From positions 2,595,589-2,659,588 of the forward strand of contig NZ_LMKQ01000001.1 of assembly GCF_001421565.1 (NCBI RefSeq): a DNA stretch of 64,000 nucleotides, in the 5' to 3' direction. The DNA comes from Agromyces sp. Leaf222. GTDB lineage: Bacteria; Actinomycetota; Actinomycetes; Actinomycetales; Microbacteriaceae. A program made the translations under genes and the position numbers. Shown in pieces: positions 8,743 through 17,247 of this stretch (position 1 is its first letter; each line of letters opens with the position of its first letter). Under the pieces are notes generated by a model, which saw only the letters and a list, made by a program, of their open reading frames with translations, made no database searches and was not told where the DNA came from.

Positions 8743-9231
8743 ATGTCGAACGACTACCGCAGCACTCCCGAGGCGATCGCCCGCCTCACGCCCCTCCAGC
8801 GCAGCGTCACGCAGGGCGACGGCACCGAGCCGGCGTTCCGCAACGAGTACTGGGACAACCACGACGCAGGCATCTACGTCGACGTCGTGTCGGGGCAGCC
8901 GCTCTTCTCCTCGACCGACAAGTACGACAGCCGGTCGGGCTGGCCGAGCTTCACGAAGCCCCTCGAGGCGACCGCCGTGACCGAGCATGTCGACCGCACG
9001 CTCTGGATGAAGCGCGTGGAGGTACGCTCGTCGGGAGCCGACAGCCACCTCGGCCACGTCTTCGACGACGGGCCCGCCGACGCCGGCGGACTCCGGTACT
9101 GCATGAACTCGGCGGCACTGCGCTTCGTGCCGGTCGCCGAGCTCGAGGAGCAGGGCTACGGGGACTTCCTCAGCCTGTTCACGACGACGGATGGCGCGGC
9201 CGCGGCATCCGAGAAGGAGAACGCATCATGA
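8743..9231 (+). CDS. msrB: peptide-methionine (R)-S-oxide reductase MsrB
   Basis: A 162-residue cytoplasmic reductase that repairs methionine-R-sulfoxide in proteins. Conserved elements are [13 protein letters not shown], the substrate loop [21 protein letters not shown] and the catalytic-cysteine strand [12 protein letters not shown]. The two CxxC pairs that bind zinc in many MsrB proteins are absent, so it is the zinc-free form. The ATG follows a strong AAGGAGG at 8731. The stop overlaps the msrA start (ATGA), so both reductases are made together and cover both sulfoxide epimers. Confidence 0.96.
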   Translation: MSNDYRSTPEAIARLTPLQRSVTQGDGTEPAFRNEYWDNHDAGIYVDVVSGQPLFSSTDKYDSRSGWPSFTKPLEATAVTEHVDRTLWMKRVEVRSSGADSHLGHVFDDGPADAGGLRYCMNSAALRFVPVAELEEQGYGDFLSLFTTTDGAAAASEKENAS

Positions 9232-9746
9232 CGAACACCGAGACCGCGGTCCTCGCCGGCGGCTGTTTCTGGGGCATGCAGGACCTGATCCGCAAGCGCC
9301 CGGGCATCGAGTCGACGCGGGTCGGCTACACCGGCGGCGCGAACGCCGAGCCCACCTACCGCAATCACCCCGGGCACGCCGAGGCGATCGAGATCGAGTT
9401 CGACCCGACCGTCACGAGCTACCGCGAGCTGCTGGAGTTCTTCTTCCAGGTGCACGACCCGTCGACCCTGAACCGTCAGGGCAACGACATCGGCACGAGC
9501 TACCGGTCGGCGATCTTCCCGCAGAGCCTCGAGCAGCAGGAGGTCGCGCTCGACACGATCGCCGACGTCGACGCCTCGGGACTCTGGCCGGCCAAGGTCG
9601 TCACCACGATCGAGGAGGCCGCGCCCTTCTGGGCGGCCGAGCCCGAGCACCAGGACTACCTCGAGAAGTACCCGAACGGGTACACGTGCCACTTCGTGCG
9701 CCCCGGCTGGAAGCTGCCCAAGCGCGACGCCTCCACCGTCGCCTAG
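9228..9746 (+). CDS. msrA: peptide-methionine (S)-S-oxide reductase MsrA
   Basis: A 172-residue reductase for methionine-S-sulfoxide. The catalytic motif [10 protein letters not shown] is near the N-terminus, and [31 protein letters not shown] and GTSYRSAIF are canonical. A C-terminal Cys in NGYTCHFV may serve as resolving cysteine. It is translationally coupled to msrB by an ATGA overlap. A strong hairpin follows the stop. Confidence 0.97.
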   Translation: MTNTETAVLAGGCFWGMQDLIRKRPGIESTRVGYTGGANAEPTYRNHPGHAEAIEIEFDPTVTSYRELLEFFFQVHDPSTLNRQGNDIGTSYRSAIFPQSLEQQEVALDTIADVDASGLWPAKVVTTIEEAAPFWAAEPEHQDYLEKYPNGYTCHFVRPGWKLPKRDASTVA

Positions 9747-9773
9747 GAACTCCGCCCAGGTCGCGAGCACGAG

Positions 9774-9811
9774 CGGATGCCCCGTCGGACCCCGGTCCGG
9801 CGGGGCATCCG
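9774..9811 (+). terminator. long hairpin terminator after msrA
   Basis: The outer stem GGATGCCCCG pairs with CGGGGCATCC (9775-9784 and 9801-9810). An inner stem CGGAC/GTCCG extends it. It lies 28 bases after the msrA stop; no U-tract is seen. Confidence 0.6.
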
Positions 9812-9860
9812 TCATGTGCGGGGGCGGCGGGCGTGGTGCCGGCACGCAGGTTCGCGAACG

Positions 9861-9866
9861 TAGGCT
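9861..9866 (+). promoter_or_regulatory. -10 box, leaderless promoter of flavin reductase gene
   Basis: TAGGCT, 7 bases, then the ATG at 9874. It decides the start against an upstream in-frame ATG at 9814 that lies within the msrA terminator spacer. Confidence 0.6.
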
Positions 9867-9873
9867 GGACGAC

Positions 9874-10434
9874 ATGGCCGTGCCCGATCCGAACCCCCTT
9901 GCAGACGCCCTGCCGACGGATGCCGCACCGCCGACCCTGCTCGACGCGACCGCCGAGGCGTTCAAGGCGGCGTTCCGCGACCACCCGGCGGGTGTCGCCC
10001 TCATCACCGCGACGACGCCGCTCGGGCCCGTCGGCCTGACGGCTTCGAGCGTGGCGTCGGTCTCGGCCGAACCCGCCGCGCTCTCGTTCTCGGTCACGCG
10101 CGCCACGGGATCCGCCGGCGGCCTGCTCGCCGCGGAATCCGTCGTCGTGCACCTCCTCTCGGCCGACCAGGTCGAGGTCGCGCGGGCCTTCGCCCGATCG
10201 GGTGCGCCTCGCTTCACGCCCGAGCAGGGCTGGGGCACCCTGCCGACCGGCGAGCCGTGGCTCGTCGGCGCCCCCGTGGCGCTGCGGGCGCGCATCACCC
10301 ACACCCTGCCCGTCGGCGGCTCGTCGCTCGTCGTGGCCGAGGTGCTCGACGTGCACCTCGGCGAACGGGCGCCGGCGCTCGTGTACCGCGACCGCCGGTT
10401 CCACGCGATCGACGACGCCTCGCCGCAGGTCTGA
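9874..10434 (+). CDS. flavin reductase family protein
   Basis: A 186-residue protein with the FMN-binding split-barrel fold of flavin reductase-like oxidoreductases. Typical segments are FRDHPAGVALITATTPLGPVG, LTASSVASVSAEPAALSFSV, a middle LLSADQVEVARAFA and the C-terminal DVHLGERAPALVYRDRRFHAI. These enzymes reduce FMN or FAD with NAD(P)H, often for a partner monooxygenase. No monooxygenase lies adjacent; the degenerate P450 at the window edge is 9 kb away. The electron acceptor therefore cannot be inferred. A very small membrane protein follows one base after the stop. Confidence 0.88.
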   Translation: MAVPDPNPLADALPTDAAPPTLLDATAEAFKAAFRDHPAGVALITATTPLGPVGLTASSVASVSAEPAALSFSVTRATGSAGGLLAAESVVVHLLSADQVEVARAFARSGAPRFTPEQGWGTLPTGEPWLVGAPVALRARITHTLPVGGSSLVVAEVLDVHLGERAPALVYRDRRFHAIDDASPQV

Positions 10435-10435
10435 C

Positions 10436-10585
10436 ATGCACTCGACGACACCACCACGACGGCGTCGCCGGCGACGTCGTCCGTCGGTCGCGCTGCTCTC
10501 GGTGCAGCTCCGCCGCTACGGGCTGGCGGCGATCCTCGCGATCTGCGCGATCGGCACGATCATCGCGGCGCTGACGACGCGCTGA
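10436..10585 (+). CDS. 49-residue predicted membrane protein
   Basis: This short frame begins one base after the flavin reductase stop. It encodes an Arg-rich N-terminus (RRRRRRRR after residue 7) followed by a single hydrophobic helix (LAAILAICAIGTIIAAL) ending TTR: a positive-inside single-span layout. I do not recognise a family. Its tight spacing and membrane-protein pattern argue for a real gene, but the run of Arg codons could also be chance in such GC-rich DNA. Confidence 0.5.
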   Translation: MHSTTPPRRRRRRRRPSVALLSVQLRRYGLAAILAICAIGTIIAALTTR

Positions 10586-10599
10586 GCCCGGTCGGCGCG

Positions 10600-10617
10600 G
10601 CGCGGCCAGGGCCGCGC
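10600..10617. terminator. hairpin between convergent genes
   Basis: GCGCGGCC-ag-GGCCGCGC, a perfect 8-bp stem with a minimal loop, lies between the small membrane protein and the diiron protein on the opposite strand. Confidence 0.45.
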
Positions 10618-10624
10618 GCCTGCC

Positions 10625-11419
10625 TCAGGCGGCGACGCCCAGCCGGTCGAGGGCGTCCTGCACGATCGTGAGCCCGGCGAGCCCCGGCATGCCGCTGATG
10701 CTCTCGTCGACCTTGCGGGCCGCACGCCGTCCCTCCGGGCCGCTCATCAGGTGCGTCATGACATGCCGCACGTCGCTCTCCGACGAGATGCTCGACCCGA
10801 CCGGCGCCCAGAACCGGCTGAGTGCGAACCGCGTCACCTTCTGCGCCTTCGCGCTCGCGGCGAGCCGTTCGCGCGCCTGCGACGTGTAGAACGCGACATG
10901 CCTCGCCTCCTGCTTGGCGATGCGGCGCAGCAACTCGGCGAGCACCGGATGCGCCTCGAGCTCGGCCATGCGCTGGTACGCGGTGATCGCCGACCACTCG
11001 TTCGCGGCGCCCCACGACATGTGCACGGCCACGAAGTCCTGGCCGACGAGGCCGCCGAGCACGGACTGCTTGATGGGGTCGAGCCGGTCCTTCCACCCGA
11101 GCTTCATGCGATTCGCCTTGAGCGCGTCGTAGTCGACCGTGATGTCGTGCATCGCGAGCACCGCGGCCAGCGCCTCGCCGTGCCAGAACTCCTCGCGGTT
11201 CCACATCGTCATGAACGCGCTCATGTCGGCCTCGCGGTGCGACGGCGTCGTCAGCAGGTCTCGCGTGTAGCAGACGGTGTGGTACTCGACGTCGGCCATG
11301 TAGCGCAGCGTGCGCAACGACGACTCGGGCAGCGGGTCGGTGCGGAACACCTCGAGGTCGAGGTCGCTCCACGCGACGCCGACCGACGTCGCGGTGTACC
11401 GGTCGATGTCGAAGGCCAT
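10625..11419 (-). CDS. ferritin-like diiron protein (acyl-ACP desaturase-like)
   Basis: A 264-residue four-helix-bundle protein with a full set of predicted diiron ligands: Glu45 (VEYH), Glu77 and His80 in EFWH, Glu141 (NEWS) and Glu171-x-x-His174 (EARH). Spacing matches the stearoyl-ACP desaturase/ferritin-like group, so an O2-dependent desaturase or oxygenase role is plausible; the substrate is unknown. The start at 11419 has an AGGGGAG ribosome binding site. The gene directly follows a related gene on the same strand (26-bp gap) whose metal ligands are partly lost. Confidence 0.78.
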   Translation of the reverse strand: MAFDIDRYTATSVGVAWSDLDLEVFRTDPLPESSLRTLRYMADVEYHTVCYTRDLLTTPSHREADMSAFMTMWNREEFWHGEALAAVLAMHDITVDYDALKANRMKLGWKDRLDPIKQSVLGGLVGQDFVAVHMSWGAANEWSAITAYQRMAELEAHPVLAELLRRIAKQEARHVAFYTSQARERLAASAKAQKVTRFALSRFWAPVGSSISSESDVRHVMTHLMSGPEGRRAARKVDESISGMPGLAGLTIVQDALDRLGVAA

Positions 11420-11444
11420 GCTCCCCTGCTCCCTCGTGTCCCGT

Positions 11445-12299
11445 TCAGGCGCCGAGCCGTCGGAGGACGGCGGTCGTGGTGCGTTCGCCAACTCCAGGCA
11501 GCGATCGGATGCCGCGGGCGAGCGCCGAACGCGACTCGGCGTCGGCCACGGCGAACTGCGCGAACGCCTCCCGCTCCCCCGTGGCGACGGAGCCGCTGCC
11601 GAGCGGCCATGCGGAGCGTGCGAGCTCGCCTCGCCCGAGGCGCGCCGCCCGCGACGATGCCGCCATGCGTCGCCGCGCCTCGCCCGCGAAGAACTCGGTG
11701 TGCCGCAGCTTGATGGTGCGGATGCGCGCGATGGCGTCGCCGAACGCCGGGTTCGGAGTGCCGGCCCCGTCGATCGCCTCGGCGGCGAGTCGCGCGTACG
11801 CGAGGTCGAGCACGAGGTCGTCCACGAATCCGAGCGCGAGGTGGGCGCCGACCACGTCTGGCCCCTGCCCGAAGCCGGCGAGCGACCGCCGGATCGGCCC
11901 GCGGCCGGCGGATGCCCGGCCGGTGGTGGCGGCCGCAGTGTGCGTCGAGGGGTTCGCCGCGGCATCCCTCGCCCCGGTCGCGCCCGCGATCAGCCGCAGC
12001 GCATCGGCGATCCAGTACTTCTCGTAGGCCCACGACACGAGGAACGCCGTGACCATCGCGTCCTTGTGGGTCGGGGTCACGAGCACGTTTCGCAGGTGCT
12101 CCATCGTGGCCCCCTCGAGTTCGGCGAGGGTGGCGACCGTGCGAACGGCGTCGCGCGCGAGCCCGGCCTGCGCCATCGCGTCGAGTTCGAGGTCGTCGCG
12201 CAGGCTGCCCTGCGCGGTTCGCGCGAAGCCGCGAACGTCGAACGGCGCCGGCTCGGACCCCGCAGCGGGGGTCCGGCCGACGCCGATGGACTGGCTCAT
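11445..12299 (-). CDS. ferritin-like paralogue with lost diiron ligands
   Basis: A 284-residue protein that aligns by eye with the downstream diiron protein: EHLRNVLVTPTHKDAMVTAF corresponds to its YTRDLLTTPSHREADMSAF. The first ligand is kept (Glu67). The ExxH is changed to EKYW (His to Trp at 96), the third Glu aligns with Asp, and EARH is changed to KLRH. It also carries a Gly/Ala-rich insertion at about 105-130. It may be a structural or regulatory pseudo-enzyme that pairs with the intact paralogue, as in heterodimeric diiron systems; this is inference. A leaderless-type promoter supports the ATG at 12299. Confidence 0.7.
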   Translation of the reverse strand: MSQSIGVGRTPAAGSEPAPFDVRGFARTAQGSLRDDLELDAMAQAGLARDAVRTVATLAELEGATMEHLRNVLVTPTHKDAMVTAFLVSWAYEKYWIADALRLIAGATGARDAAANPSTHTAAATTGRASAGRGPIRRSLAGFGQGPDVVGAHLALGFVDDLVLDLAYARLAAEAIDGAGTPNPAFGDAIARIRTIKLRHTEFFAGEARRRMAASSRAARLGRGELARSAWPLGSGSVATGEREAFAQFAVADAESRSALARGIRSLPGVGERTTTAVLRRLGA

Positions 12300-12305
12300 G
12301 TGCCG

Positions 12306-12311
12306 AGGCTA
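12306..12311 (-). promoter_or_regulatory. -10 box, leaderless promoter of the diiron paralogue pair
   Basis: TAGCCT, 6 bases, then the ATG at 12299; it probably drives both paralogues. Confidence 0.55.
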
Positions 12312-12372
12312 CTCCGCGATCGACGACCGGGCACGAGGCGCGGGCAACGCGATCACGGGGCGTGGTGCCGGC

Positions 12373-12768
12373 TCAGAACTTCTGGCCGAGCGCCTTCGCC
12401 TTGATGGCGTCGAACTCCCCGTCGGAGATGACGCCCTGGTCTCGCAGTGCCGCCGCCTTCGCGATCTCATCGGTCGGATTCGCGAACGAGACCTGTCGCA
12501 CCTCCTCGTCGGAGTACTCGACGATCTCGGGGCGTCGGTACGACGATCGCTCCGCCATGCCCTGCCCGCGGATGATGAGGTACACGATGCCGGTCAGGAA
12601 CGGCAGGAACACCAGCAGCAGGATCCACAGCGCCTTCATCCACCCGCCGATGTCGTGCGAGCGGAAGATGTCGATCGCGATGTAGATCAGGGTGAAGAGG
12701 TAGGCGATGTAGGCGAAGATCCAGAAGCTGAACCAGATCCAATCCCACACGGTGGCGAACATTCCCAT
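12373..12768 (-). CDS. SHOCT domain membrane protein (PLDc_N type)
   Basis: A 131-residue protein. Residues 1-75 contain two or three hydrophobic helices (FSFWIFAYIAYLFTLIYIAI and MKALWILLLVFLPFLTGIVYLI) in the arrangement of phospholipase D N-terminal-like membrane proteins. The C-terminus is a short SHOCT domain (TDEIAKAAALRDQGVISDGE). SHOCT modules are thought to mediate oligomerisation or recruitment. The ATG at 12768 has AAAGGG upstream; a GTG at 12792 is an alternative. A TAGGTT box at 12819-12824 is a candidate -10. Confidence 0.85.
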   Translation of the reverse strand: MGMFATVWDWIWFSFWIFAYIAYLFTLIYIAIDIFRSHDIGGWMKALWILLLVFLPFLTGIVYLIIRGQGMAERSSYRRPEIVEYSDEEVRQVSFANPTDEIAKAAALRDQGVISDGEFDAIKAKALGQKF

Positions 12769-12818
12769 GGCGGGCCCTTTCGATCGGGGCACGACGAGGA
12801 CCGTGCCTTCTGGCGCTC

Positions 12819-12824
12819 AACCTA
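12819..12824 (-). promoter_or_regulatory. candidate -10 box for SHOCT gene
   Basis: TAGGTT on the minus strand, giving a predicted leader of about 40 bases before the ATG at 12768. No clear -35 box. Confidence 0.35.
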
Positions 12825-12910
12825 TCGGCGTGCGGCCCGCCGTGGAAGAGGCGCGCCCGGGCGATGCATCCGACCATGCGGGCCGGCCGCGCCTGCCCCT
12901 GACTCGTCCA

Positions 12911-12981
12911 CCCGCCTTTTCAGGATGAGACGGTCATGGGCGCATATCGCCGTCATGACCGATGTGGTCCTGAAAAGCGGG
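12911..12981. repeat. 71-bp nested inverted repeat after the lipase gene
   Basis: The outer arms CCCGCCTTTTCAGGA and TCCTGAAAAGCGGG (one-base bulge) enclose a second palindrome, CGGTCATG...CATGACCG, around a GCGCATATCGC centre. It starts 6 bases beyond the lipase stop. It could be a terminator, because the minus strand reads TTTT within the distal arm, or a REP-like or miniature element. No second copy was seen in the window. Confidence 0.6.
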
Positions 12982-12986
12982 CTGAC

Positions 12987-14171
12987 TCAGTCGAGGCCGT
13001 CGAGCCAGGCGTCGAGCGTCGGCAGCGCGAGGTAGGCGATCGTGCTGTGGGTGGCCAGCGGCACGACCTCGTACGAGACGTCGTCGCCGAGCCCGCGCAC
13101 GTGCTCGACGAAGGTCGCCGTGTCGGCGGGCAGCACGAGCTCGTCGTCGGCGCCCTGCGCGACGTACACCGGCGCCGCGATCGGGCGCTGTCCGGCGGAG
13201 TTCTCGGCGAGCAGCGTGGCCCACGGTTCGGTCGTGGTCGGGTCGTGGGCGAAGAAGTCGCCGACGAGCGGCTGTCCGATGCCGTGCAGCTTCTCGAGGT
13301 TCGTCAGCAGGCAGAGCCGGTTCATCTCGGGCGACTTCGCGACCGCCGCGGGGGTGAGGATCGCGTCGAGCTCGGCGCCCGGCACGTTCGGGCCGTAGAC
13401 CGAGGCGAATGCGGGGAACGCATACGACCCGATCGTCACGCCCGAGATGTCGTCGAGGTGCGAGCCCATGAGCGCGGTCAGGTCGGCCGCGGGCGCGGCG
13501 GCGGCGACGCCGGCGACGTCGAGCTCTGGCGCGTACACCGGCGCCTGCTCGGCGGCGAAGAGCACGGCCTGCCCGCCCTGCGAGTGCCCCCACAGCACCA
13601 CGCGATCACCGGCCTCCGCGCCGTCGAGGTGGCGCGCCGCGCGCACGGCGTCGAGCACGCTGCGCGCCGCGGTCTGCGCGACGAGGTAGGAATCGGGGCC
13701 CTCGGTGCCCATGCCGGCGTAGTCGGTCGCGACGACCGTGTAGCCACGGTCGAGCATGAGGCGCAGCCCCTCGATGCCGATGAACGGGTCGAAGCCGCGC
13801 GACGGGGCGCACGAGGCATCCGTGCCCGTCGTCGGATGCCCCCAGGCGAGCACCGTGCGCCCGCCATCGGGTGCCGGGCCGAGCGGTGTCACGACGATGC
13901 CGGTCACGACGATCGGCTCGCCGTTCAGGTCGGTCGAGCGGTACATGATGCGCCACGCCTCGGATGCCGCGGGCACGCCGTCGAGCGCCTCGCTCCGCAC
14001 GAGCGTGCCGGGGTCGCCGTTCGCGGCGTCGGCCGGCTGGTCGTAGAAGTCCGCGAGCCCCGGCTGCTCCGCGGCATCGCCGATGATGCGGATCGCTTCG
14101 ACCGCGACGAGCGCGCCGACGATCGCGATCACCGATGCCGCCAGGATCGCGACCACCCGTCGAGCCCGCAT
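12987..14171 (-). CDS. secreted alpha/beta-hydrolase, secretory lipase family
   Basis: A 394-residue exported hydrolase. The N-terminus MRARRVVAILAASVIAIVGA is a signal peptide. The mature part has the lipase-family order: VVTPLGPAPDGGRTVLAWGHPTTG, a VVATDYAGMGTEGPDSY segment, the nucleophile elbow GHSQGG, a late aspartate in QGADDELV, and His in LATHSTIAY. Family members hydrolyse triglycerides or other esters outside the cell. The ATG at 14171 follows GGGGGAG. A nested palindrome lies just past the stop. Confidence 0.88.
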   Translation of the reverse strand: MRARRVVAILAASVIAIVGALVAVEAIRIIGDAAEQPGLADFYDQPADAANGDPGTLVRSEALDGVPAASEAWRIMYRSTDLNGEPIVVTGIVVTPLGPAPDGGRTVLAWGHPTTGTDASCAPSRGFDPFIGIEGLRLMLDRGYTVVATDYAGMGTEGPDSYLVAQTAARSVLDAVRAARHLDGAEAGDRVVLWGHSQGGQAVLFAAEQAPVYAPELDVAGVAAAAPAADLTALMGSHLDDISGVTIGSYAFPAFASVYGPNVPGAELDAILTPAAVAKSPEMNRLCLLTNLEKLHGIGQPLVGDFFAHDPTTTEPWATLLAENSAGQRPIAAPVYVAQGADDELVLPADTATFVEHVRGLGDDVSYEVVPLATHSTIAYLALPTLDAWLDGLD

Positions 14172-14287
14172 GCCGACTCCCCCATGCGGCGCGCGGCCGC
14201 CGCGAGACCAGCATCGCCTGCGACGAGCCGCAGGCGCAATGCCGGGCGGCGTCCAGCCGCATCCGACCATGCCGAGATGCACGCCGG

Positions 14288-14293
14288 TAGAGT
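14288..14293 (+). promoter_or_regulatory. candidate -10 box for the Ca2+/H+ antiporter gene
   Basis: TAGAGT, with a predicted start near 14300 and a leader of about 26 bases that carries GAAGGAG before the ATG at 14326. Confidence 0.45.
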
Positions 14294-14325
14294 GGCGAAC
14301 GGTCGGCTCGGACGAAGGAGTCAGC

Positions 14326-15477
14326 ATGCGGGCACTGCTCACGCGGTCGACGGTGGTGATCCTCGTGATCGCCTGGGCGACGACGATCTGGGCGCTCGCG
14401 TTCGGGCACGACCTCGTCGCGCATCCGCCGAACGCCGTCGTCAGCGTGATCACGTTCATCGTGATCCTGGCGGCGATCATGGTCGCGGCCTTCGGGGTCG
14501 TGAACCAGGCCGAGCATCTCGCCGAGAAGGTCGGCGAACCCTTCGGCACGCTCATCCTGACGCTGACCGTCGTCGTGATCGAGGTCGCCCTCATCGCGTC
14601 GGTGATGCTCGGCCCGAGCGGATCCGCGACGATCGGTCGCGACTCGCTCTTCGCCGTGATGATGATCATCATCAACGGCGTGATGGGCCTGGCCATCCTC
14701 CTCGGCGGGCTCCGCCACGGGCCGCAGAACTACAACACGGTCGGCACCTCGGTCTACCTCGCGGTCATCGTCGCGCTGTCGCTCTGCACGCTGGTGCTGC
14801 CGAACTTCACGAGTTCGACCCCTGGCGGAACGCTGACCTCGTTCCAGTCGATCGGCATCGCGGTGCTCGCCGCCGCGCTCTACGCGTTCTTCCTCGTCAT
14901 GCAGGTCGGCCGGGACCGGAACCTGTTCGTGCAGCCGGTCGTTCCGTCGGCCGCAGTCCCATCCTCCACGAGCGCGGCGCCGTCAGGGGCGTCGGCGTCG
15001 GCGTCGGCGAACCCCGCCGCCCGCGGGGAGCTGGTCGGGCGCGCCTTGCTCCTCATCGTGACCGTCCTGCCGATCGTGCTGCTCTCGCACGACCTGGGCG
15101 TGCTCGTCGACCTCGGCATCGAGGCCACCGGCGCTCCCGTGGCGCTCAGCGGTGTCGTCATCGCCATCATCGTGTTCACGCCGGAGGCGGTGACCGCGAT
15201 CCGAGCGTCGCTCGCCGACCAGAACCAGCGCGCCTTCAACCTCGGGCTCGGCGCCTTCGTGTCGACCGTCGGGCTCACCATTCCGGTCATCCTCGTGATC
15301 GGGCTGATCAGCGGCCAGGAGGTCGTGCTCGGCGAGACGCCCGCGAACATGGTGCTCATCGCCATCACGCTCGCCATGACGCTGATCACGTTCTTCTCTC
15401 CACGGACGACCGCCGTGCACGGCGCCGTGCACCTCATGCTCTTCGGGGTGTTCGCGATCCTGCTGTTCGCGCCGTGA
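14326..15477 (+). CDS. ChaA-type calcium/cation:proton antiporter
   Basis: A 383-residue membrane protein of the CaCA superfamily, with two homologous blocks of five to six helices. The first alpha-repeat is GEPFGTLILTLTVVVIEVALI and the second is VFTPEAVTAIRASLADQNQRA, both with the acidic residue needed for ion exchange. A Ser/Ala-rich hydrophilic loop at about 205-230 separates the halves. It probably exports Ca2+, Na+ or K+ in exchange for protons. The start is fixed by GAAGGAG 7 bases before the ATG at 14326. Confidence 0.9.
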   Translation: MRALLTRSTVVILVIAWATTIWALAFGHDLVAHPPNAVVSVITFIVILAAIMVAAFGVVNQAEHLAEKVGEPFGTLILTLTVVVIEVALIASVMLGPSGSATIGRDSLFAVMMIIINGVMGLAILLGGLRHGPQNYNTVGTSVYLAVIVALSLCTLVLPNFTSSTPGGTLTSFQSIGIAVLAAALYAFFLVMQVGRDRNLFVQPVVPSAAVPSSTSAAPSGASASASANPAARGELVGRALLLIVTVLPIVLLSHDLGVLVDLGIEATGAPVALSGVVIAIIVFTPEAVTAIRASLADQNQRAFNLGLGAFVSTVGLTIPVILVIGLISGQEVVLGETPANMVLIAITLAMTLITFFSPRTTAVHGAVHLMLFGVFAILLFAP

Positions 15478-15523
15478 GCTCAGCACGTGCGGGCGGCGCC
15501 TGCGCCTGCCGACCCCTCGCCGC

Positions 15524-17209
15524 TCAGCGCCCGGCGCGCCCGGCGAACAGCGCATGCAGCAGCGGCAGGACGGACGCGATCATCAGCACGGTGCCGAACA
15601 CCGCGTCATCCGCACGGATCACCGCCCCGGCCACGAGGAGCGCGCCGAACAGGATCGCGGAGACCACCCGCCTCGCGGTGCGCTCGAGCCTGGCGACGCG
15701 TCGCTCGAGACTCGGGTTCGTGACGGCGACGGAGCCCTCTTCGAGGCGGGTCGCGAGCGAGTCGAGGCGCTTCGGCAGGCCGACCGCGATGCCGGCGATC
15801 TCGACGGCCTGCTTCGCGAGGTCCTGCACGACGTTGCCGCGCTCGTCGCGGATGAGCTTCGTCGCGTACGGCTCGATCGAGTCCCAGAGGTTGAACTCGG
15901 GATCCAGCGCACTGCACACGCCCGAGGTGAGCGACATCGCGCGCACGATGAGCAGGAAGTTCTCGGGCAGCTGGAACGGCAGCGAGCGCACCACGTGGCC
16001 GAACTGCTCGGCGAAGTCGCGGAACTCGCGCGGATCCACCTCGCGCAGCTCGGCGAACCCCATGCCGCCGAATCGGGCGAACAGCTGGGTCATCGCCCGC
16101 TCGAGCTCGCCGGTGTCGGCGGAGGGCAGCAGGACGCCCACCTCGCGCACGGCGTCGACGAGGCCCTTGCCGTCGCGCGACGCCGCCGCGATGAGCAGCT
16201 TGCGCAGGCCGCTCCGCGTGCCGGGCGGAACCACGCCCATCATGCCGAAGTCGATGAACGTGAGCTTCCACGCCGGCGCCGTCGAACCCTCGACGACGGG
16301 CATCGGCGTGACGAAGATGTTGCCCGGATGCGGGTCGGCGTGGAAGAAGCCGTTCGTGAAGAGCTGGTCGAACATGACGGCGGCGAAGGCCGGCGCCACG
16401 TCGGCTGGATCGATGCCGGCCGACGCCAGCGCCGCGGCATCCGTGATCTTGATCGCCGTGACGTCTTCGAGGGTGAGCACGCGCCGGGTCGTGCGCTCCC
16501 ACGCGATGGACGGGACGCTCACGCGGTCGTCGTCGGCGAACTCCGCGGCGAAGCGCTCGGCGTTCGCGGCCTCGTGCAGGTAGTCGATCTCTTCCAGGCT
16601 GGTCTGCGCGAATTCCTCGACGAGCGCGTGCGTGTTCACCCTGTCTGAGACGAGTCGCACGTGGCTGAGCCACCCCGCGACCTTGCGCAGGGCGGCCAGG
16701 TCGACGTCGACGATGCGATCGATGCCCGGCCGCTGCACCTTGACGACGACGGCGTGCAGACCCGTGTCTGCGGCATCGGCGGCCGAGAGCCGGGCGCGGT
16801 GGGCCTGACCGAGGGATGCCGCGGCGATCGGCTCCTCGTCGATCGAGGCGTAGGCGCGGTCGAGCGGCATGCCGAGTTCGGCCTCGGCGAGCACCCGGAT
16901 CGCCGCGAACGGCACCGGCGGCACCTCGTCCTGCAGCCCCGCGAGCTCGGCGGTGATCTCGGGCGGCAGCACGTCGAGGCGCGAGGACATGAACTGCCCG
17001 ACCTTGATCATGAGCCCGCCGAGGTCGATCGCGAGCACGTGGAACCGCTGGGCGAAGCGCCGCATGCGCTTGGACCGCGTGCGCTCGGCGACCGACGTGA
17101 GCCCGATGCGCGGGAGGAACAGCTCGTACCACCACGTGACGGCGAGGTTCCAGCCCGCGAACCGCAGGATGCGTCGGTAGCGCGCGCGGGTATTGCCGGC
17201 ACCGGGCAT
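15524..17209 (-). CDS. ABC1/UbiB-family protein kinase-like protein
   Basis: A 561-residue atypical kinase-like protein. Conserved features are the KxGQ motif in GGLMIKVGQFMSSR, the Ala-rich nucleotide loop AAASLGQAHRARL, the lysine in VVVKVQRPGI, the catalytic FHADPHPGNIF and the metal-binding FIDFGMMG. Two hydrophobic segments at the C-terminus (VVSAILFGALLVAGAVI and VLMIASVLPLLHAL) anchor it in the membrane. Homologues are ATPases needed for quinone lipid handling. It sits downstream of a PadR regulator on the same strand with a 38-base gap, so PadR may control it. Confidence 0.9.
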   Translation of the reverse strand: MPGAGNTRARYRRILRFAGWNLAVTWWYELFLPRIGLTSVAERTRSKRMRRFAQRFHVLAIDLGGLMIKVGQFMSSRLDVLPPEITAELAGLQDEVPPVPFAAIRVLAEAELGMPLDRAYASIDEEPIAAASLGQAHRARLSAADAADTGLHAVVVKVQRPGIDRIVDVDLAALRKVAGWLSHVRLVSDRVNTHALVEEFAQTSLEEIDYLHEAANAERFAAEFADDDRVSVPSIAWERTTRRVLTLEDVTAIKITDAAALASAGIDPADVAPAFAAVMFDQLFTNGFFHADPHPGNIFVTPMPVVEGSTAPAWKLTFIDFGMMGVVPPGTRSGLRKLLIAAASRDGKGLVDAVREVGVLLPSADTGELERAMTQLFARFGGMGFAELREVDPREFRDFAEQFGHVVRSLPFQLPENFLLIVRAMSLTSGVCSALDPEFNLWDSIEPYATKLIRDERGNVVQDLAKQAVEIAGIAVGLPKRLDSLATRLEEGSVAVTNPSLERRVARLERTARRVVSAILFGALLVAGAVIRADDAVFGTVLMIASVLPLLHALFAGRAGR

Positions 17210-17247
17210 CGAATCGCCTCGATCCCGAGGGGCGGACGCCACCCGCG

